DNA of 64,000 nucleotides from Dugong dugon (GCA_030035585.1 CM057472.1:92997601-93061600), one strand, 5' to 3'. Numbered from the stretch's first letter, positions 34,055 to 46,692 are shown. Numbers and translations are program-made. The notes: generated from the sequence alone by a model not told the origin.

Positions 34055-34255
34055 GGAATCCCTGGGTGGCACAAATGGTTAATGTGCTTGATTGTTAACT
34101 GAAAGGTTAGAGGTTCAAGTCTACCTATAAGCACCTGGGAAGAAAGGCCTGGCGATCTACTTCTGAAAAATTAGCCTTTGAAAACCTTGTGGAGCATAGC
34201 TCTACTCTGACACATATGGGGTTGCCATGAGTCAGAATTGACTGGATGGCAGCTG
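34055..34255 (+). mobile_element. AfroSINE, older 'gcacaaatggtt' form
   Basis: 'ggaatccctgggtggcacaa', 'ggaagaaaggcctggcgatc', 'tacttctgaaaaattagcct', 'catagctctactctgacaca' and 'gccatgagtcagaattgact'. The middle region defines this subtype versus the short form. Confidence 0.92.
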
Positions 34256-35015
34256 ATATCCCATTGATTTAACATCCTGAATGTTATACAAAGTTTAAAA
34301 TAATGAGCAGTATTTATTTGACTGTTAGTCATATTGATCTGTCTATAAAGAAGTCAAAATTCAATGTTCTCTGTACTGATAATTAAGTTCATTTAAGAAA
34401 GAGAGGCATTGACATCTGGCCAAAAACGATATTACAGATAAGTTATCAAAGCCTAACCAACACCAAAATCACTTTATCAAATCAAATGAAAGAGCCTATC
34501 TCTACTCATTATTTGACATATTAGTGACAAATAGTTTTTCTTGACATTGGAGAGAAAGATTCTCAATATGGAAATGTATGAGGAACAGTAAATATCAGAG
34601 TAGGAAATTTGAATATCACAAATGATTATTGATGTCACATGATGAATTCATTATCCTATATACTGATTCACTCCATCACCTTTTCCTTTTACTCGAAAAT
34701 ATGCTGGAAGAATGTGCCTACTAGGAAAAAAAAGATTTTCCCACTGGGATACAGCAATTGTTGAGTCCTTGTGCTATTTTAGTAACAGGGTGCTGTGACT
34801 CTGGAGCATAATATTTTATTCCTGGGAGTTTCTTCTCTATCTTTTTTCCTCAAGCCCACAAGGAGAGCTTAGTGAATCTATGTATAAGGAAGGGGTTTAC
34901 ATGCATGTACACAAGATGAATGTTAATGAAATAACCTAAGAAATTTACAAAAGAAACATTGCTCAATTTTTCTCAATGCTCTTAAGGATTTCAAGTGTAA
35001 GAAACAGACAAACAA
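34256..35015. other. No feature recognised
   Basis: Unique-looking AT-rich DNA. Confidence 0.5.
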
Positions 35016-35100
35016 CAGCACAATTTATGAATGAATTCTAAGTCATGGCTACCCCATGTGTGTCAGAGTAGAACTGTGTTCCATAGGTTTTTCAATGGCT
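35016..35100 (-). mobile_element. AfroSINE 3' half, interrupted
   Basis: Minus-strand older-form sequence: 'gaattctaagtcatggctac', 'gtgtcagagtagaactgtg', 'ataggtttttcaatggctga'. It stops exactly where a plus-strand SINE head begins. 'ccaggcctttcttct' at about 35222-35236 looks like its continuation, so the plus copy probably inserted into it. Confidence 0.75.
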
Positions 35101-35222
35101 GAGCCTCTAGTTGGTGCAAATGGTTAAGCACTCGACTACTATCTGGAAGGCTGGCTGTTCGAACCTACTCAGAGGTACCTTGGAAGAAAGCCTGGTGATT
35201 TCTTTCCTAAAGGTCCCAGCCA
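35101..35222 (+). mobile_element. AfroSINE 5' half, nested
   Basis: 'gagcctctagttggtgcaaa', 'tggttaagcactcgactac', box-B-like 'gttcgaacct', 'ggaagaaagcctggtgattt'. The 3' half is absent. It lies head-to-head against the minus-strand half copy. Confidence 0.78.
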
Positions 35223-36256
35223 GGCCTTTCTTCTATGGCAGTGTCACTGAGCGCAAACCATTTCTCCAGCCGGGGACCTACGTGTAAGAAGAATTGGAAT
35301 AATCCAAGCACACTCATCCATCTTTTTTTGCTGTAGGGCAAGAAATGTGTCTTCCCAATGCACTGTGCAGAGAGAAAACAGGGCGTCAGCATGTCAATGA
35401 ATGCCAGGAATAATGGTGAGGGCAAAGTTGATGATGCTGAGGTTGAAGATGATCAGGACAAGAAGAAATCGTTCACTTTTTTTTTTTTTTTAATCTAAAT
35501 GGTACTATTTAAGCTAAATCCCCACTGAATAAACTCATAAAGTGATTTACTGAAGAAGTAAATAAATCTCCCATGAATGAATGGTTTTTCTCCTAGATTC
35601 TTGGTGTGTAAAGCTGTGCAAGTTTTGCTGCACTGTTTGTAATGAGGAAAGCATGCATCAAAATCAAAGAAAGATTAATGATTCAACTGTTGACAGTTTC
35701 AAAGTATTTGATTTAGAGACAATAGACACTTAACCTTAGAAAATTTGGACCTGAGGATTTCACCAGTGAAGTGAAGCAGAATTTGCCAAATATAGACACA
35801 GAATATTTTCCAGTAGTCTATTGAATGAAAGTTAAAAGTACTATCACTTAATTTTTTATGATGTGTTATAATTATGAAGCTGTTTTAAACTCACGACTTT
35901 ATTTCATTAATGCTGCGTCACTGTTAGGCGGTTATATCTTTCTGATTTTATAGATAGGGAAACTGAGGCTTCCAGTTTATTAGATTTTTTTTTTCCTAAT
36001 TTTAGTCACTACATATTAATGTGGTATTTTGAAGTTATTTAGTCTTTCCTGCATGTTTATAACTAAGCGAACTGGATGATATTCTATTATCTTTTTGAAG
36101 AAAAACTCATGGAATGGAAGCACAAGTAAACTTACATTTTACAAGAATTATCCACATTAATCTTAGTTCTTGATTAGCTACTTGTCTTTGGGTTTTCCAA
36201 GTTTTCATTATTTTATTGGAAAACTCAAGAATAAAATACCTATATTATAATGATTT
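35223..36256. other. Mostly unique DNA; possible MIR remnant
   Basis: 35895-35965 ('cattaatgctgcgtcactg', 'gatagggaaactgaggcttc') looks like a minus-strand MIR core. The 72-codon minus frame at 35207-35425 partly overlaps SINE sequence and has no motif. A T run lies at 35478-35492. Confidence 0.45.
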
Positions 36257-36455
36257 GGAGTCCCTAACTAGTGTAAACAGTTAACACGCTCTGCTTCTAA
36301 CCAACAGGGTGGAGACTTCAGTCCACCCACAGGCACCTCAGAAGAAAGGCCTGGCAATCTACTTCTGAAAAATCAGCCACTGAAAACTATGGAGCACAGT
36401 TCTACTCTGACACACACATGGTCACCGTGAGTTGGAATCGATTCGATGGCAACTG
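36257..36455 (+). mobile_element. AfroSINE, older form
   Basis: 'ggagtccctaactagtgtaa', 'agtccacccacaggcacctc', 'agaagaaaggcctggcaatc', 'gagcacagttctactctgac' and 'tggaatcgattcgatggcaa'. Confidence 0.9.
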
Positions 36456-36659
36456 TTAGTATGCATGCACACGTACACACATTGTTGCATGCCCACGTAT
36501 GTATAAAACTCATTAAAAAATGTGTGTGTGTGTATGTATCACCTATAATGTCCTTCTCTACTCCATCTGGCAGAAGATATTCAAGGAGAGGTCTATACCC
36601 ACTATCTTCATTTCCACACACACAGTGTCTCCTTAATATACTTCATTAAGGGTTTTCTG

Positions 36660-37300
36660 ACACCCAGTACTCTGAAACTGCTCTAGACCAGGTCACCAAG
36701 GATTTTACTCTTGCTAAATACAATGAAATATTCCTGACTTTATATATATGTATTTCTACCTTTTATAAGCATTTGACAAAAACCACTACCCCCCATCCTC
36801 CCACCCTCTCTTTCTCTATACTTTGCCCTGAGTAATCTCATTCATTCTAGTGGCTTGACTTACCATGATACCAGTCAGTTCTAAAGCACCTCTAGCCCAG
36901 ACATTTTGGCATTGCATTTGACATTCACACTCGTGTTGCTCAGGTTACTTGACATCCATACTTCCATGTCTCACAGTAATCTCAAAATTAGCATGACAAA
37001 ATTGACTTGTAAATTCATACCACTTACACACACACACACACACACGCCCATTGGCACCATAACACTACAGCAACCATAAAAACGATTATCAGACATTATC
37101 ACATTCTCCCACATCAGACTAAATTGTACCTGCCCAGGTACAAATAACAACAAAAAAATGATTTATGATGCTTCCTTTTCTTCAAGCTCCTTTCCATTCA
37201 ACCTCCAAAATAAATCTTATGTTCATCTCTTTCTATACATCTCCACTACAACCTCCCTAGGATAGCACCATCATATTTATTCCAGACTGACCTTCCTATT
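36660..37300 (+). mobile_element. L2 LINE ORF2 fragment, decayed
   Basis: Follows the remembered L2 ORF2 nucleotide order: 'gaaactgctctagaccaggt', 'caccaaggattttactcttg', 'cattctagtggcttgactta', 'tctagcccagacattttgg', 'aaaattagcatgacaaaat' and 'ctccactacaacctccctag'. The frame is destroyed. An (AC)n run of 20 nt at 37026-37045 sits within it. Confidence 0.55.
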
Positions 37301-37965
37301 TCCACTTTTGCCATCTAACATCATATATTTACAATATATTATATGTGAAGATAAAGCCTGACTTAGATAAACAATTTGGATTCCAGTATTCTCCTTGGTT
37401 TGTACCTAAATACACATTTTTGAGACTAGGAAACTCAATGCTTTGTTCTGAAAAGAAAGCCACTGTAACTATAAAACCCTCTCCGGAATCGTAATAAAAA
37501 ATTAAATCCATACAATAATTTAGCATTTACATAGCACACGTACAAACATCATCTTACTGAATCCTTGTTAACAACTTAGGTGTAGTAATCATTTTCTAAT
37601 TCTCATTTAAGAGTAAGCAAATAAACTGATGTTTGTCCATTACCCTGCTTAAGCATACCTAGTCTACCTATCTCCTGGTCCCGTGATGCACTTACTGCAG
37701 TTAGGAAAAGATTCTAAGAACAATGATCATATCATAAGTTTGTAAAAGTAGTTGAAATAAAACACTTATACTAGCAACATATGTTACTGTTTTTGTTAGT
37801 TACTGTTGAGTCAATTCTGACTCGTCTGTAATACTACTGAAGATTTTTTCAGAAATACAAAGAAAAAATGCAGACAATAGTGTAAAAAAAGCAGCTAATT
37901 TTCTGTAACTCAAAACTATGAAATATATTCAGGACTGCTTCCAAATCAAAATTATAAAGTAAATT
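37301..37965. other. Unique DNA with a tiny AfroSINE remnant
   Basis: 37790-37831 ('gttactgttgagtcaattct') resembles the 3' tip of a minus-strand AfroSINE. Nothing else was recognised. Confidence 0.4.
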
Positions 37966-38152
37966 CAGTGAAACCTGTGAGAGGTGGAACTTGACGGGAT
38001 CCTTGTTTTTCCGGATCTCACAAGTTTTCCACCTTTGGCAAAGTACAGTCTTACCAATTTTCTATTTGTCTCTATTTGTAGAAAATGTTTGAGTGTTTCT
38101 TCTCTGACAGGTTTCTGCCTTTCACAGGTTCCAGCTTTTGTAGGTTTTACTG
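37966..38152. mobile_element. 187-bp element with 25-bp terminal inverted repeats
   Basis: Left end 37966-37990 begins cagtgaaacct and ends tggaac. The right end 38128-38152, read in reverse complement, begins cagtaaaacct and ends tggaac, and 19 of 25 positions match. The interior holds short related words ('caagttttccaccttt', 'caggtttctgcctttcac', 'caggttccagctttt'). This fits a non-autonomous DNA transposon (MITE). I see no convincing TA or 8-bp target-site duplication, so the superfamily is open. The overlapping frames at 37965-38244 are not genes. Confidence 0.6.
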
Positions 38153-39885
38153 TCTTTTTCATAATCCCTATCATTTTTTTGGGAACTTCCCATCCCTTGG
38201 ACACATGTAATTGGTTCTTTTTCTGTATGCAACTTATTTCTTGAACGTTTTGCCTCTCAAAATCTGTTGCCCTAGTCTACCCCACCTAGTATCATTCTAC
38301 ACCACCTACTCCACTACATATTGAAAGTGATGTGTCTGTGTGTGTGATTTTTTTTTTTTTTTGTCTAATTCTCTCCAGACTCACTAGCCAAGTTTTCAAA
38401 CAGGAAACTTTCCCAGGGGAATGATTTTTATTATACCAGTTTTAAGACGTTTAAGCAATTGAATGGGTCTATATATGACAAATAGAAACTTGTCATGTAT
38501 AATTATACTCATGAAGAGGGTTTTAAATATGTTCTATATGGCCTTTCTAAATGTCTAGTATCTTGGTTATGGGGTACAATATTTTCTACCTAGGCATAGT
38601 CATTGATTTTTCAAATATTCTGTTATGCTAATGTGGCATGTCCCTTGTTTGCCTGAGTTATTCTAAGGATCACTTGAAGCAGTGATGAGCAGAATCAGTC
38701 TTCTATCAAGTACTCTGTATGGGAATTTAGAGAAAGATAGTGAAGGTAAAAGATTCATGATTTTATGATAGAAGAAGCTATACTCTCCATCAAAACTTGA
38801 GAGGAATTCAGTCATGAAAGCAAATGATAATGAGATCTCCTTGCTGAAAATCTGTAAGTTAAAAAGGCAATTAGCTTGTCTGTCTTATTCACCTACAGGG
38901 GCAAAAACAATTCAATTCTCACAGTTAAAATGGATTGCAGTCATATTGGATTTGAAAACCTGACTTTTTAAATATTTATGAATATCTAAACCCTGCATAA
39001 GAGTCGAAAGGAGGGCACATATAATTTAGAAAACTTTCATTCAGCTGAACGATTCCATTGCAGAATTTTTATTTCATTTCAAAAGGAATTGAAGCACAGA
39101 TTGAAATATAATGTTTACTATCTCTCTAACAAACAAACAAAAAAAAGAACATTTAAAATGAAAAACAGTAATAATGCACCATTTTTTTTAAAAAAAAAAG
39201 AACGGTATAGCAATCTCTTAAGAGTTATTCTTTCATTAGAAAATTCTGAATTAGAGAAAAATTTGGAGAAAAGACTTAGATTATGTATTCTTAAAACCAT
39301 CCTTATTGAGACATGGATAAACAATGTTCCCACACAGATGAGAGAGAATGTTTTGTTACGTGAAGTCAGAGTCAACCATGGAGGAAACACGATTTGCTTA
39401 ATGCGAATGAAAACATTCATATTTGAATAAACATGTCGGTCAATTATAAGAGTTTATATGCTAGTATAATTTAAGAACCAATTCAACCGGGTAATACTGA
39501 TGCAAAACTTGGTTATTTATAAGCAAATTATGCAAGTCAATCTTTTTTGTACTAACAGTCTGCAATCTCATTTTTATTATATGAAATAAACATATGTTTT
39601 GGGGGTGATGATTACATATTTTGTTGAATTCCATATTTATTGATAGTGCAATTAGGTTTCTAGTTTCCAGGCATCAGGAAACTTTTTCTGAAGAGATCCA
39701 GCTAGCAAATATTTTTTTACTTTGAAAGTCACATGGTCTCTGTCACAAGTACTAACCTCTGCCATTGCATGAAAGAAAAATCATAGACAATATACAAATG
39801 AGTGACTGTGTTTCAAAAAACCAATTTACAAAAATAAGTGGCAGGCTGGTCCTGCTCAAGGCTGCCACTAGTTATTTTGAAAATG
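38153..39885. other. Unique AT-rich DNA
   Basis: No repeat recognised beyond a T run at 38349-38362 next to a short TG patch. The 113-codon frame at 39089-39430 and its 100-codon antisense partner show no domain. Confidence 0.5.
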
Positions 39886-39898
39886 TATGTACTTGCAA

Positions 39899-40106
39899 GG
39901 AGTCCCTGTGTGACCCAAACGTTTAAGTGATCCTCTATTAACCAAAATGTTGGTAGTTTGAATCCACCCAGAGGCACCTCAGAAGAAAAGCCTGGTGATC
40001 TGCTTCTGAAATGTCGCAGCCATTGAAAATCCTATGGAGCACAGTTCTACTCTGAAACAAATCATGTCACTATGAACCAGAATCAACTTGACTGCAACCG
40101 GTGGTT
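39899..40106 (+). mobile_element. AfroSINE, older form, with exact 13-bp TSD
   Basis: 'ggagtccctgtgtgacccaa', 'aatccacccagaggcacctc', 'agaagaaaagcctggtgatc', 'gagcacagttctactctgaa' and 'accagaatcaacttgactgc'. Exact duplication tatgtacttgcaa at 39886-39898 and 40107-40119. Confidence 0.95.
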
Positions 40107-41425
40107 TATGTACTTGCAAAGTTGCAAAAGAAGGAAGAAATACTTTGCAATCAACACCCAATCCAAGCTGTATCCCTAACAATATTCTGGACCCAAAACT
40201 CAAGCACAATAGGGTGGTAATTTTTTATCTTTTTTTTTTTTTTTATTGTACTTCAGGTGAAGGCTTACAGAACATACAGTATCTCATGAAACAGTAGTAT
40301 ACATGTTGTTTTATGTCATTGGTTAACAACCCCACAACATGTCAACCCTCTAACTTCTCAACCTTTTTTTTTTTTTCTGTGAAAATACACATAGCCAAAG
40401 ATACACCATTAAAAAAATTTCTACATGCACAGTTCAGTGACATAGACTACGCTCTTCGAATTGTGCTGTTATTCTCACTTAAGATGAAGGCTTACAGAAC
40501 AAAGTAGTTTCTCATTTAACAGTTACTACAAATGTTGCCCGATGACAATGGTTAACAATCTCACAACACATCAACAATATCCTTACTCAGCCTTGGGTTC
40601 CCTATCACCAGCTTCCTTGTCCCCTTTTGCCTTCTGGCCCTTGTCACTGGACTACTGTACCTCGTTAGTCTCATTTGGTTTTATGGGGCTGTCCACTCCC
40701 AGGCTGAACGGTGAACCTGGGAGATAACTTCACCAGTGAGCTAAAAGGGTGTCTGGAGGCCATACTCTAGGGTTTCTCCAATCTCTTTTAGGCCAGTAAA
40801 TCTGGTCTTTTTTTGTGAGATAGAATTATGTTCTACATCCTTCTCCAACTCTGTCCAGAACCCTCTGTTGTGATCCTGGTTGGAACAGTCAGTGGTAGTA
40901 GCCGGGCACCATCTAGCTGTACTGGACTCAGTATGGTGGAGGCCTTGGTAGCTGTGGACAACTAGTCCTTCAGACTAATCTTTTCCTTGTATCCTGTTCT
41001 CTTTATTCTCCCTTGCTCCTGAAGGGATGAGACCAGTGGAGTATCTTAGATGGCCGCTCACAGGCTTTTAAGACCCCAGACACTACTCACCAAAGTAGAA
41101 TGTAGAGCATTGTCTTTATAAGCTGTGTTACGCCAATTAAGCTGGATGTTCCCTGAGACCATGGTCCCCACAGCCCTCAGCCCAGCAATTCAGTCCCTCA
41201 GGGAGTTTGGATGTGCCTATGGGGCTTCCATGACCTTTCCTTGTACAAGTTGTGCTAGTTTCCCCTGTATTGTGTACTGTGTCACCCTTCACCCAAGACA
41301 CCACTTATCTATTGCCTGTTGAGTATTCCACCCCCCACCCCTCCCATCCCTGGTAAACAACAAAGATAGTTACATTTTGAGTGTGAACTTTCTCATGAGT
41401 TTTTACAATAGAGGTCTCATATAAA

Positions 41426-44400
41426 TTATTTATCCTTTTGTAATTGACTTATTTCACTCAGCATAATGTTCTCCAGTTTCATCCATGTTATGAGATGGCT
41501 CACAGATTCATTGTTGTTATTTCTCATTGCATAGTACTCCATTGTGTGTATATACCCTACTTTGTTTATCCATTCATCTGTTGATGGGCATATAGGTTGT
41601 TTCCATCGTTTTGCTATTCTGAACAATGTTGCCATGAACAAAGGTGTGCATATGTCTATTCGAGTGACAACTCTTATTTCTCTAGGATATATTCCTAGGA
41701 GTGGAATTACTGGATCAAATGTTATGTCTATTTCTAGCTTTCTGAGGTAGCACCATATCATTTACCAAAGTGATTGTATCATTTTGCATTCCCACCAGCA
41801 GTGCATAAGAGTTCCGATCTCCCCGCAGCTCTTCCAACATTTGTTATTTCCAGTGTTTTTGACTCGTGCCAGTAATGCCGGGGTGAGATGGTATCTCATT
41901 GTGGTTTTAATTTGCATTTCTCTAATGGCTAGTGATCGCGAGCATTTCCTCATGTGTCTGTTGGCCATTTGCATGTCTTCTTTGGTGAAGTGTCTGTTCA
42001 TTTCCTTTGCCCATTTTTTAATAGGATTATTTGTCTTTTTGTTGTAGAGGTGTTGGATTTTCTTGTAGATTATGGAGATTAGACCTTTGTCTGACTTGTA
42101 CTGTCCAAAATTTTTTTCCCAGTCTGTAGGTTCTCTTTTTACTCTTTTGGTGAAGTCTTTTGAAGACCATAGGTGTTTGATTTTTAGAAGATCCCAGTTA
42201 TCTAGCTTATATATTGGGGATAGTGCATTGATGGTTATAGTTTGTATCTTGTTAATGCCATGTGCTAAGGCCTGAAGTGTTGGTCCTAGTTTTTCTCCTA
42301 TGAACTTTATAGTTTTAGGCTTTATATTCAGGTCTTTGATCCATATGGAAGTAGTTTTTGTATACGGTGTGAAGTATGGATCCTGTTTCATTTTTTGGCA
42401 GATGGATATCCAGTTTTGCCAGCACCATTTGTTAAAAAGACTGTCTTTTCCCCATTTGATGGACTCTGGGCCCTTGTCGAAGATCAGGTGACCGTAGATG
42501 GATGGATTTACTTCTGGGTTCTCAATTCTGTTCCATTGGTCAATATAACTGTCTTTGTACCAGAACCAGGCTGTTTTGACTAGTGTAGCTGTATAGCAGG
42601 TTCTGAAGTCAGGTAGTGTGAGTCCTCCAACTTGATTCTTCTTCTTCAGTAGTGCTTTACTCATTCAGGGCTTCTTCCCTTTCCATATAGAGTTAATGAT
42701 TAGTTTTTCCATCTCTTTGAAGAATGTTGTTGGTATTTGGATCGAGATTGCATTGTATTTGTAAATTACTTTGGGTAGAATTGTCATTTTCACAATGTTG
42801 AGTCTGCCTATACATGAGCATGGTATGTTTTTCCATTTATGTAGATCCCTTTGGGTTTCATGCGGTAGTGTTTTGTAGTTTTCTTTGTATAGGTCTTTTA
42901 CATCCCTGGTCAGATTTATTCCTAAGTATTTTATCTTTTTAGGGGCTTTTGAAAATGATATTGTTTTACTGATTTGTTTTTCATTGTTCTCCTTATTGGT
43001 GTATAGGAATCCAACTGAGTTTTGAATGTTTATCTTGTGTCCTGCTACTCTGCTGAATCTTTCTATTAGTTGCACTAGATTTCTCGTGGAGTCTTTAGGG
43101 TTTTCTATATATAGTATCATATCAATAGCAAACAGAGACAGTTTAACTTCTTCATTACAAATTTGGATGCCCTTGATATCTTTATCTTGCCTTATTGCTC
43201 TAGCTAGAACTTCCAGCACAATGTTAAATAGGAGTGGTGATAAAGGACATCCGTCTCTTGTTTCTGTTTTCAAGGGGAATGTTTTCAGCCTCTCTCCATT
43301 AAGAATGATGTTGGCCATTGGTTTTGAATAGATGCCCTTTATTATGTTGAGAAATTTCCCTTCTATACCTATTTTATTGAGAGCTTTCATCAGGAATGGG
43401 TGTTGGACTTTGTCAAATGCCTTTTCTACGTCAATTGAGATGATCATGTGATTCTTTTCTTTCCTTTCCTTTTATTTATGTGGTGGATTACGTTGATTAA
43501 TTTTCTAATGTTGAACCATCCTTGCATACCTGGTATGAATCCTACTTGGTCATGGTGTATTAATTTTTTGATATGATGCTGAATTCTATCGGCTAGAATT
43601 TTGTTGAGAATTTTTGCATCTACATTCATGAGAGATATTGGTCTGTAATTTTCTTTTTTTGTGATGTCTTTGCCTGGGTTTGGTATCAGCATTATGCTGG
43701 CTTCATAGAATGAATTTGGAAGTGTTGCTTCCTCTTCTATGCTCTGAGATAGCTTGAGTAGTACTGGTACAAGCTCTTCTGTAAATGTTTTGTAGAATTC
43801 TCCAGTGAAGCCATCTGGGCCAGGGCTTTTTTTGCTTGGGAGTTTTTTTATTAGCTTTTCAATCTCTTCTCTTGTTATGGGTCTGTTCAGATTTTCAGCA
43901 TCACTTTGTTGTAGTTTGGGTAGGCCGTGCGTTTCTAGAAATTTAGACATTTCCTCTAGGTTTTCAAATTTGTTGGAGTATAGTGTTTCATAATATTCTG
44001 TTATAATCCTTTTTATTTCAGTTGGGTCTGTTGTAATGTCCCCCATTTCATTTCTTATTTGGGTGATTTGTGTCCTCTCCTGTTTTCTTTTGTCAGTCTG
44101 GCCAGTGGTTTCTTGATTTTGTTGATCCTTTCAAAAAACCAACTTTTGGTTTTGTTGATTCTTTCTATTGTTTTTCTGTTCTCTATTTCATTTATTTCTG
44201 CTCTGATCATTACTATTTCCTTTCTTCGTGTGGTTGTGGGTTTTCTTTGCTGTTCTCTTTCTATTTGTTTGGGTTCTGTAGTTACTGTTTTGATTTTGTC
44301 CTTTTCTTCTTTTTTGATATATGCATCTATTGCTATAAATTGTTCTCTGAGGACTGCCTTTGCTGTGTCCCAAAGGTTTTGGTATGATGTGTTTTCATTC

Positions 44401-45233
44401 ATATTGGATTCTAAGAATTTTTTGATTCCATCTCTGATTTCTTCTATTACTCACTGATGTGTAATCAGGGTATTATTCATTTTCCATGTAATTGATATTT
44501 TTTCCCTGATCTTTCTATTGTCAATTTCTACCTTGATGGCATTGTAGTCAGAGAAGATACTTTGAATTATCTCAACGTTTTGGATCTTGTTGAGGATTGC
44601 TCTGTGGCCTAAGATGTGGTCTATTCTGAAGAACATTCCACGTGCATTGGAAAAGATTGTGTACTTTGCAGCAGTTGGATGGAGTGTTCTATATATGTCT
44701 ATGAGGTCCAGTTGGCTGATTGTGCCCTTTAGGTCTTCTGTATCTTTGCTGAGTTTCTTCTTAGTTGTTCTGTCCTTTACCAAGAGTGGTGTGTTGAAGT
44801 CTGCTACTATTATTGTGGAACTGTCATTTTCTCTTTCCAGTGTTGTTAGAGTTTGTTTTATGGATTTTGGAGCCCTGTCCTTGGGTGTGTGGATGTTTAT
44901 TAGGGATATGTCTTCATTATTGATTGTCCCCTTAATCATTATATTGTGTCCTTCTTTGTCTTTTATGGTAGATTCCGTTTTAAAGTCTATTTTATCTGAG
45001 ATTAGAATTGCCACTCCTGCTCTTTTTTGGTAGTTGTTAGCTTGGTATGTTTTTTTCCAACCTTTGACTTTTAATAAATTCACATCTTTGTTTCTAAGGT
45101 GTGTCTCTTGTAGACAGCATATTGATGGATCCTGTTTTCTTATCCATTCTGTCACTCTCCGTCTTTTTATGGGTGTGTTGAGTCCATTTATATTCAGTGT
45201 AATTATTGATAAAGGTGAGTTTGTTGCTGTTAT
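41426..45233 (-). pseudogene. L1 ORF2 (endonuclease/reverse transcriptase), broken
   Basis: Covers the whole ORF2. The expected start codon at 45233-45231 reads ATA instead of ATG (the next in-frame Met is at 45155). Endonuclease boxes LQETHL, VADFNT and RIDHILGH are present. Then come [20 protein letters not shown], motif [10 protein letters not shown] (first catalytic Asp kept) and the motif C box, which reads FAID instead of FADD (codon 43126-43124 is ATT). The C-terminal C-x3-C-x7-H-x4-C motif is kept near 41840. Stops interrupt at 44451, 42665 and 41762, and frame changes lie near 44050 and 43445. The loss of one motif C Asp alone would abolish polymerase activity. Confidence 0.94.
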
Positions 45234-45681
45234 TTTGTAGTGCTTTTTTTTGTGGTGCTCAAGTTTTCTTTGTTCTTCTTACTTTCTTGTGCTGAGTTAC
45301 TTTTGTTTGTGGATTTCTTTTTTCATTTCTTTTGTTGTTGTTGAGACTTTATGTTTTTCCTCTTTATTTTTATGAGTATGTTTGTTAACTTTCTTTGTGG
45401 TTACCATGAATTTTACCCTTATCTTTCTAAGTTTGAAGTAGTCTACCATTATTTGGTATCGCCTTGCCTTCCTCTCCATTAGAAGATTCTATACCTATGC
45501 TGTTTATTCCCTCTTTTATTGTTTTGATGTCGTTGTCATTTATTGATTAACTGCTCTGATTCCCTGTGTATTTCTTTTGGTTTTGGATAGTCCTCGGTAG
45601 GTCATTTCCTAGACTGGTATCTGGCTGGTACGATCCTGCGTCCCAGATTCTGCCTGTGAGCTGAAGCTGTTTGTCCTCAGA

Positions 45682-46692
45682 TTAAAGAACTCCCTTTAAT
45701 AATTCTTGTAAGTTTGGTTTGACTTTTACATATTCCTGTAATTTCTGTTTATCTTGAAATGACCTAATTTCACCATCAAATTTGAATGAGAGTTTTGCAG
45801 GATATATTATTCTTAGCTGACAATTTTTTTCTTTCAAGATTTTATATATGTCATCCCATTGCCTTCTTGCCTGCATCATTTCTGCTGAATAATCTGAGCT
45901 TAGTCTTATTGTTTCTCCTCTGTATGTGACTTCTTGTTTTTCACGAGCTGCTCTCAGGATTCTTTGTTTGTCTTTGTTTTTGGTGAGTGTGATTATGATA
46001 TGCCTTGGTGATTTTCTTTTGGGGTCTTTCCTATATTGGGTTCATTGAGCTTCTTGGATGGCCAGTTTTTCATCTTTCATGATACTGGGGAAGTTTTCTG
46101 TCAGCAGTTTTTCAATGATCCTCTCTTTGTTTTCTGTTTCCTCCCCCTCTTCTGAAATTCTAATCACTCGAAAATTTTTGCCTTTGATTGTATCCCACGT
46201 AACTCTCAGGACTTCTTCCTTTTCCTTTGTTCTTTTTTCTGAGTTTTCCTCAAACAGAGTTGTATCCAAGTGTTTGTCTTCAATTCCACTGATCCTGTCT
46301 TCCACCATTTCAAATCTGCTTCTCAGCCCTTCTATGACACCGTCCATTTCTGAAATCTTGTAGTTTATCTTTTGGATTTCTAATTGTTGTCTTTGTATAA
46401 TTTCTAGTTGTTAATTTATTTTGGCCTTTTGTTCCTGCATTATTTTCCTGAATTCTTCATATTTTTTGTCCATATTTTCCATGAATTTGTCTATTTTTTC
46501 CTCATGTTTGTCAGCTTTTTGCCTCAGCAGTTGGAGAATTCTGAGTGTTAGAGATTTGAATTCCCTATCAGGTAGTTCTAGTGCATTTTCTTCCACTGGA
46601 GAGTCATCTGGTGTTTTATTTTGGATGCCTACTGGAACCATCCTCTCCTGTTTTTGTAAATTTTTTGGTACTGTCGGCTGTCTTCGGGGCAT
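45682..46692 (-). pseudogene. L1 ORF1 (RNA-binding chaperone), two nonsense changes
   Basis: A single frame runs 46692 to 45682 (336 codons plus stop, close to the usual ~338 aa) with no frameshift, interrupted by only two in-frame stops: TAA near 46409 and TGA near 46040. An N-terminal part rich in Lys/Glu/Gln forms a likely coiled coil ('KADKHEEKIDKFMENMDKKY'). The RRM region contains RVIRISEEGEE and PRHIIITL. The C-terminal domain contains MQARRQWDDIYKILKEK, YPAKLSFKFDGEI and ends QELLKGVL. In L1 biology the product trimerises and coats L1 RNA. Recognised by motif order; dead as it stands. Confidence 0.93.

Noticed and set aside
35207-35480. Possible exon: acceptor-like 'tttttttgctgtag' followed by an open acidic stretch
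   Set aside because: No donor, no homology recognised, and the left part overlaps SINE-derived sequence; too weak to call.
39089-39430. 113-codon plus frame with a 100-codon antisense partner
   Set aside because: Lys/Asn/Leu-rich product of AT-rich DNA, with no motif; both strands being open points to low stop density rather than a gene.
41544-45033. Many plus-strand frames of 60-148 codons across 41.5-45.0 kb
   Set aside because: All are antisense shadows of the minus-strand L1 ORF2.
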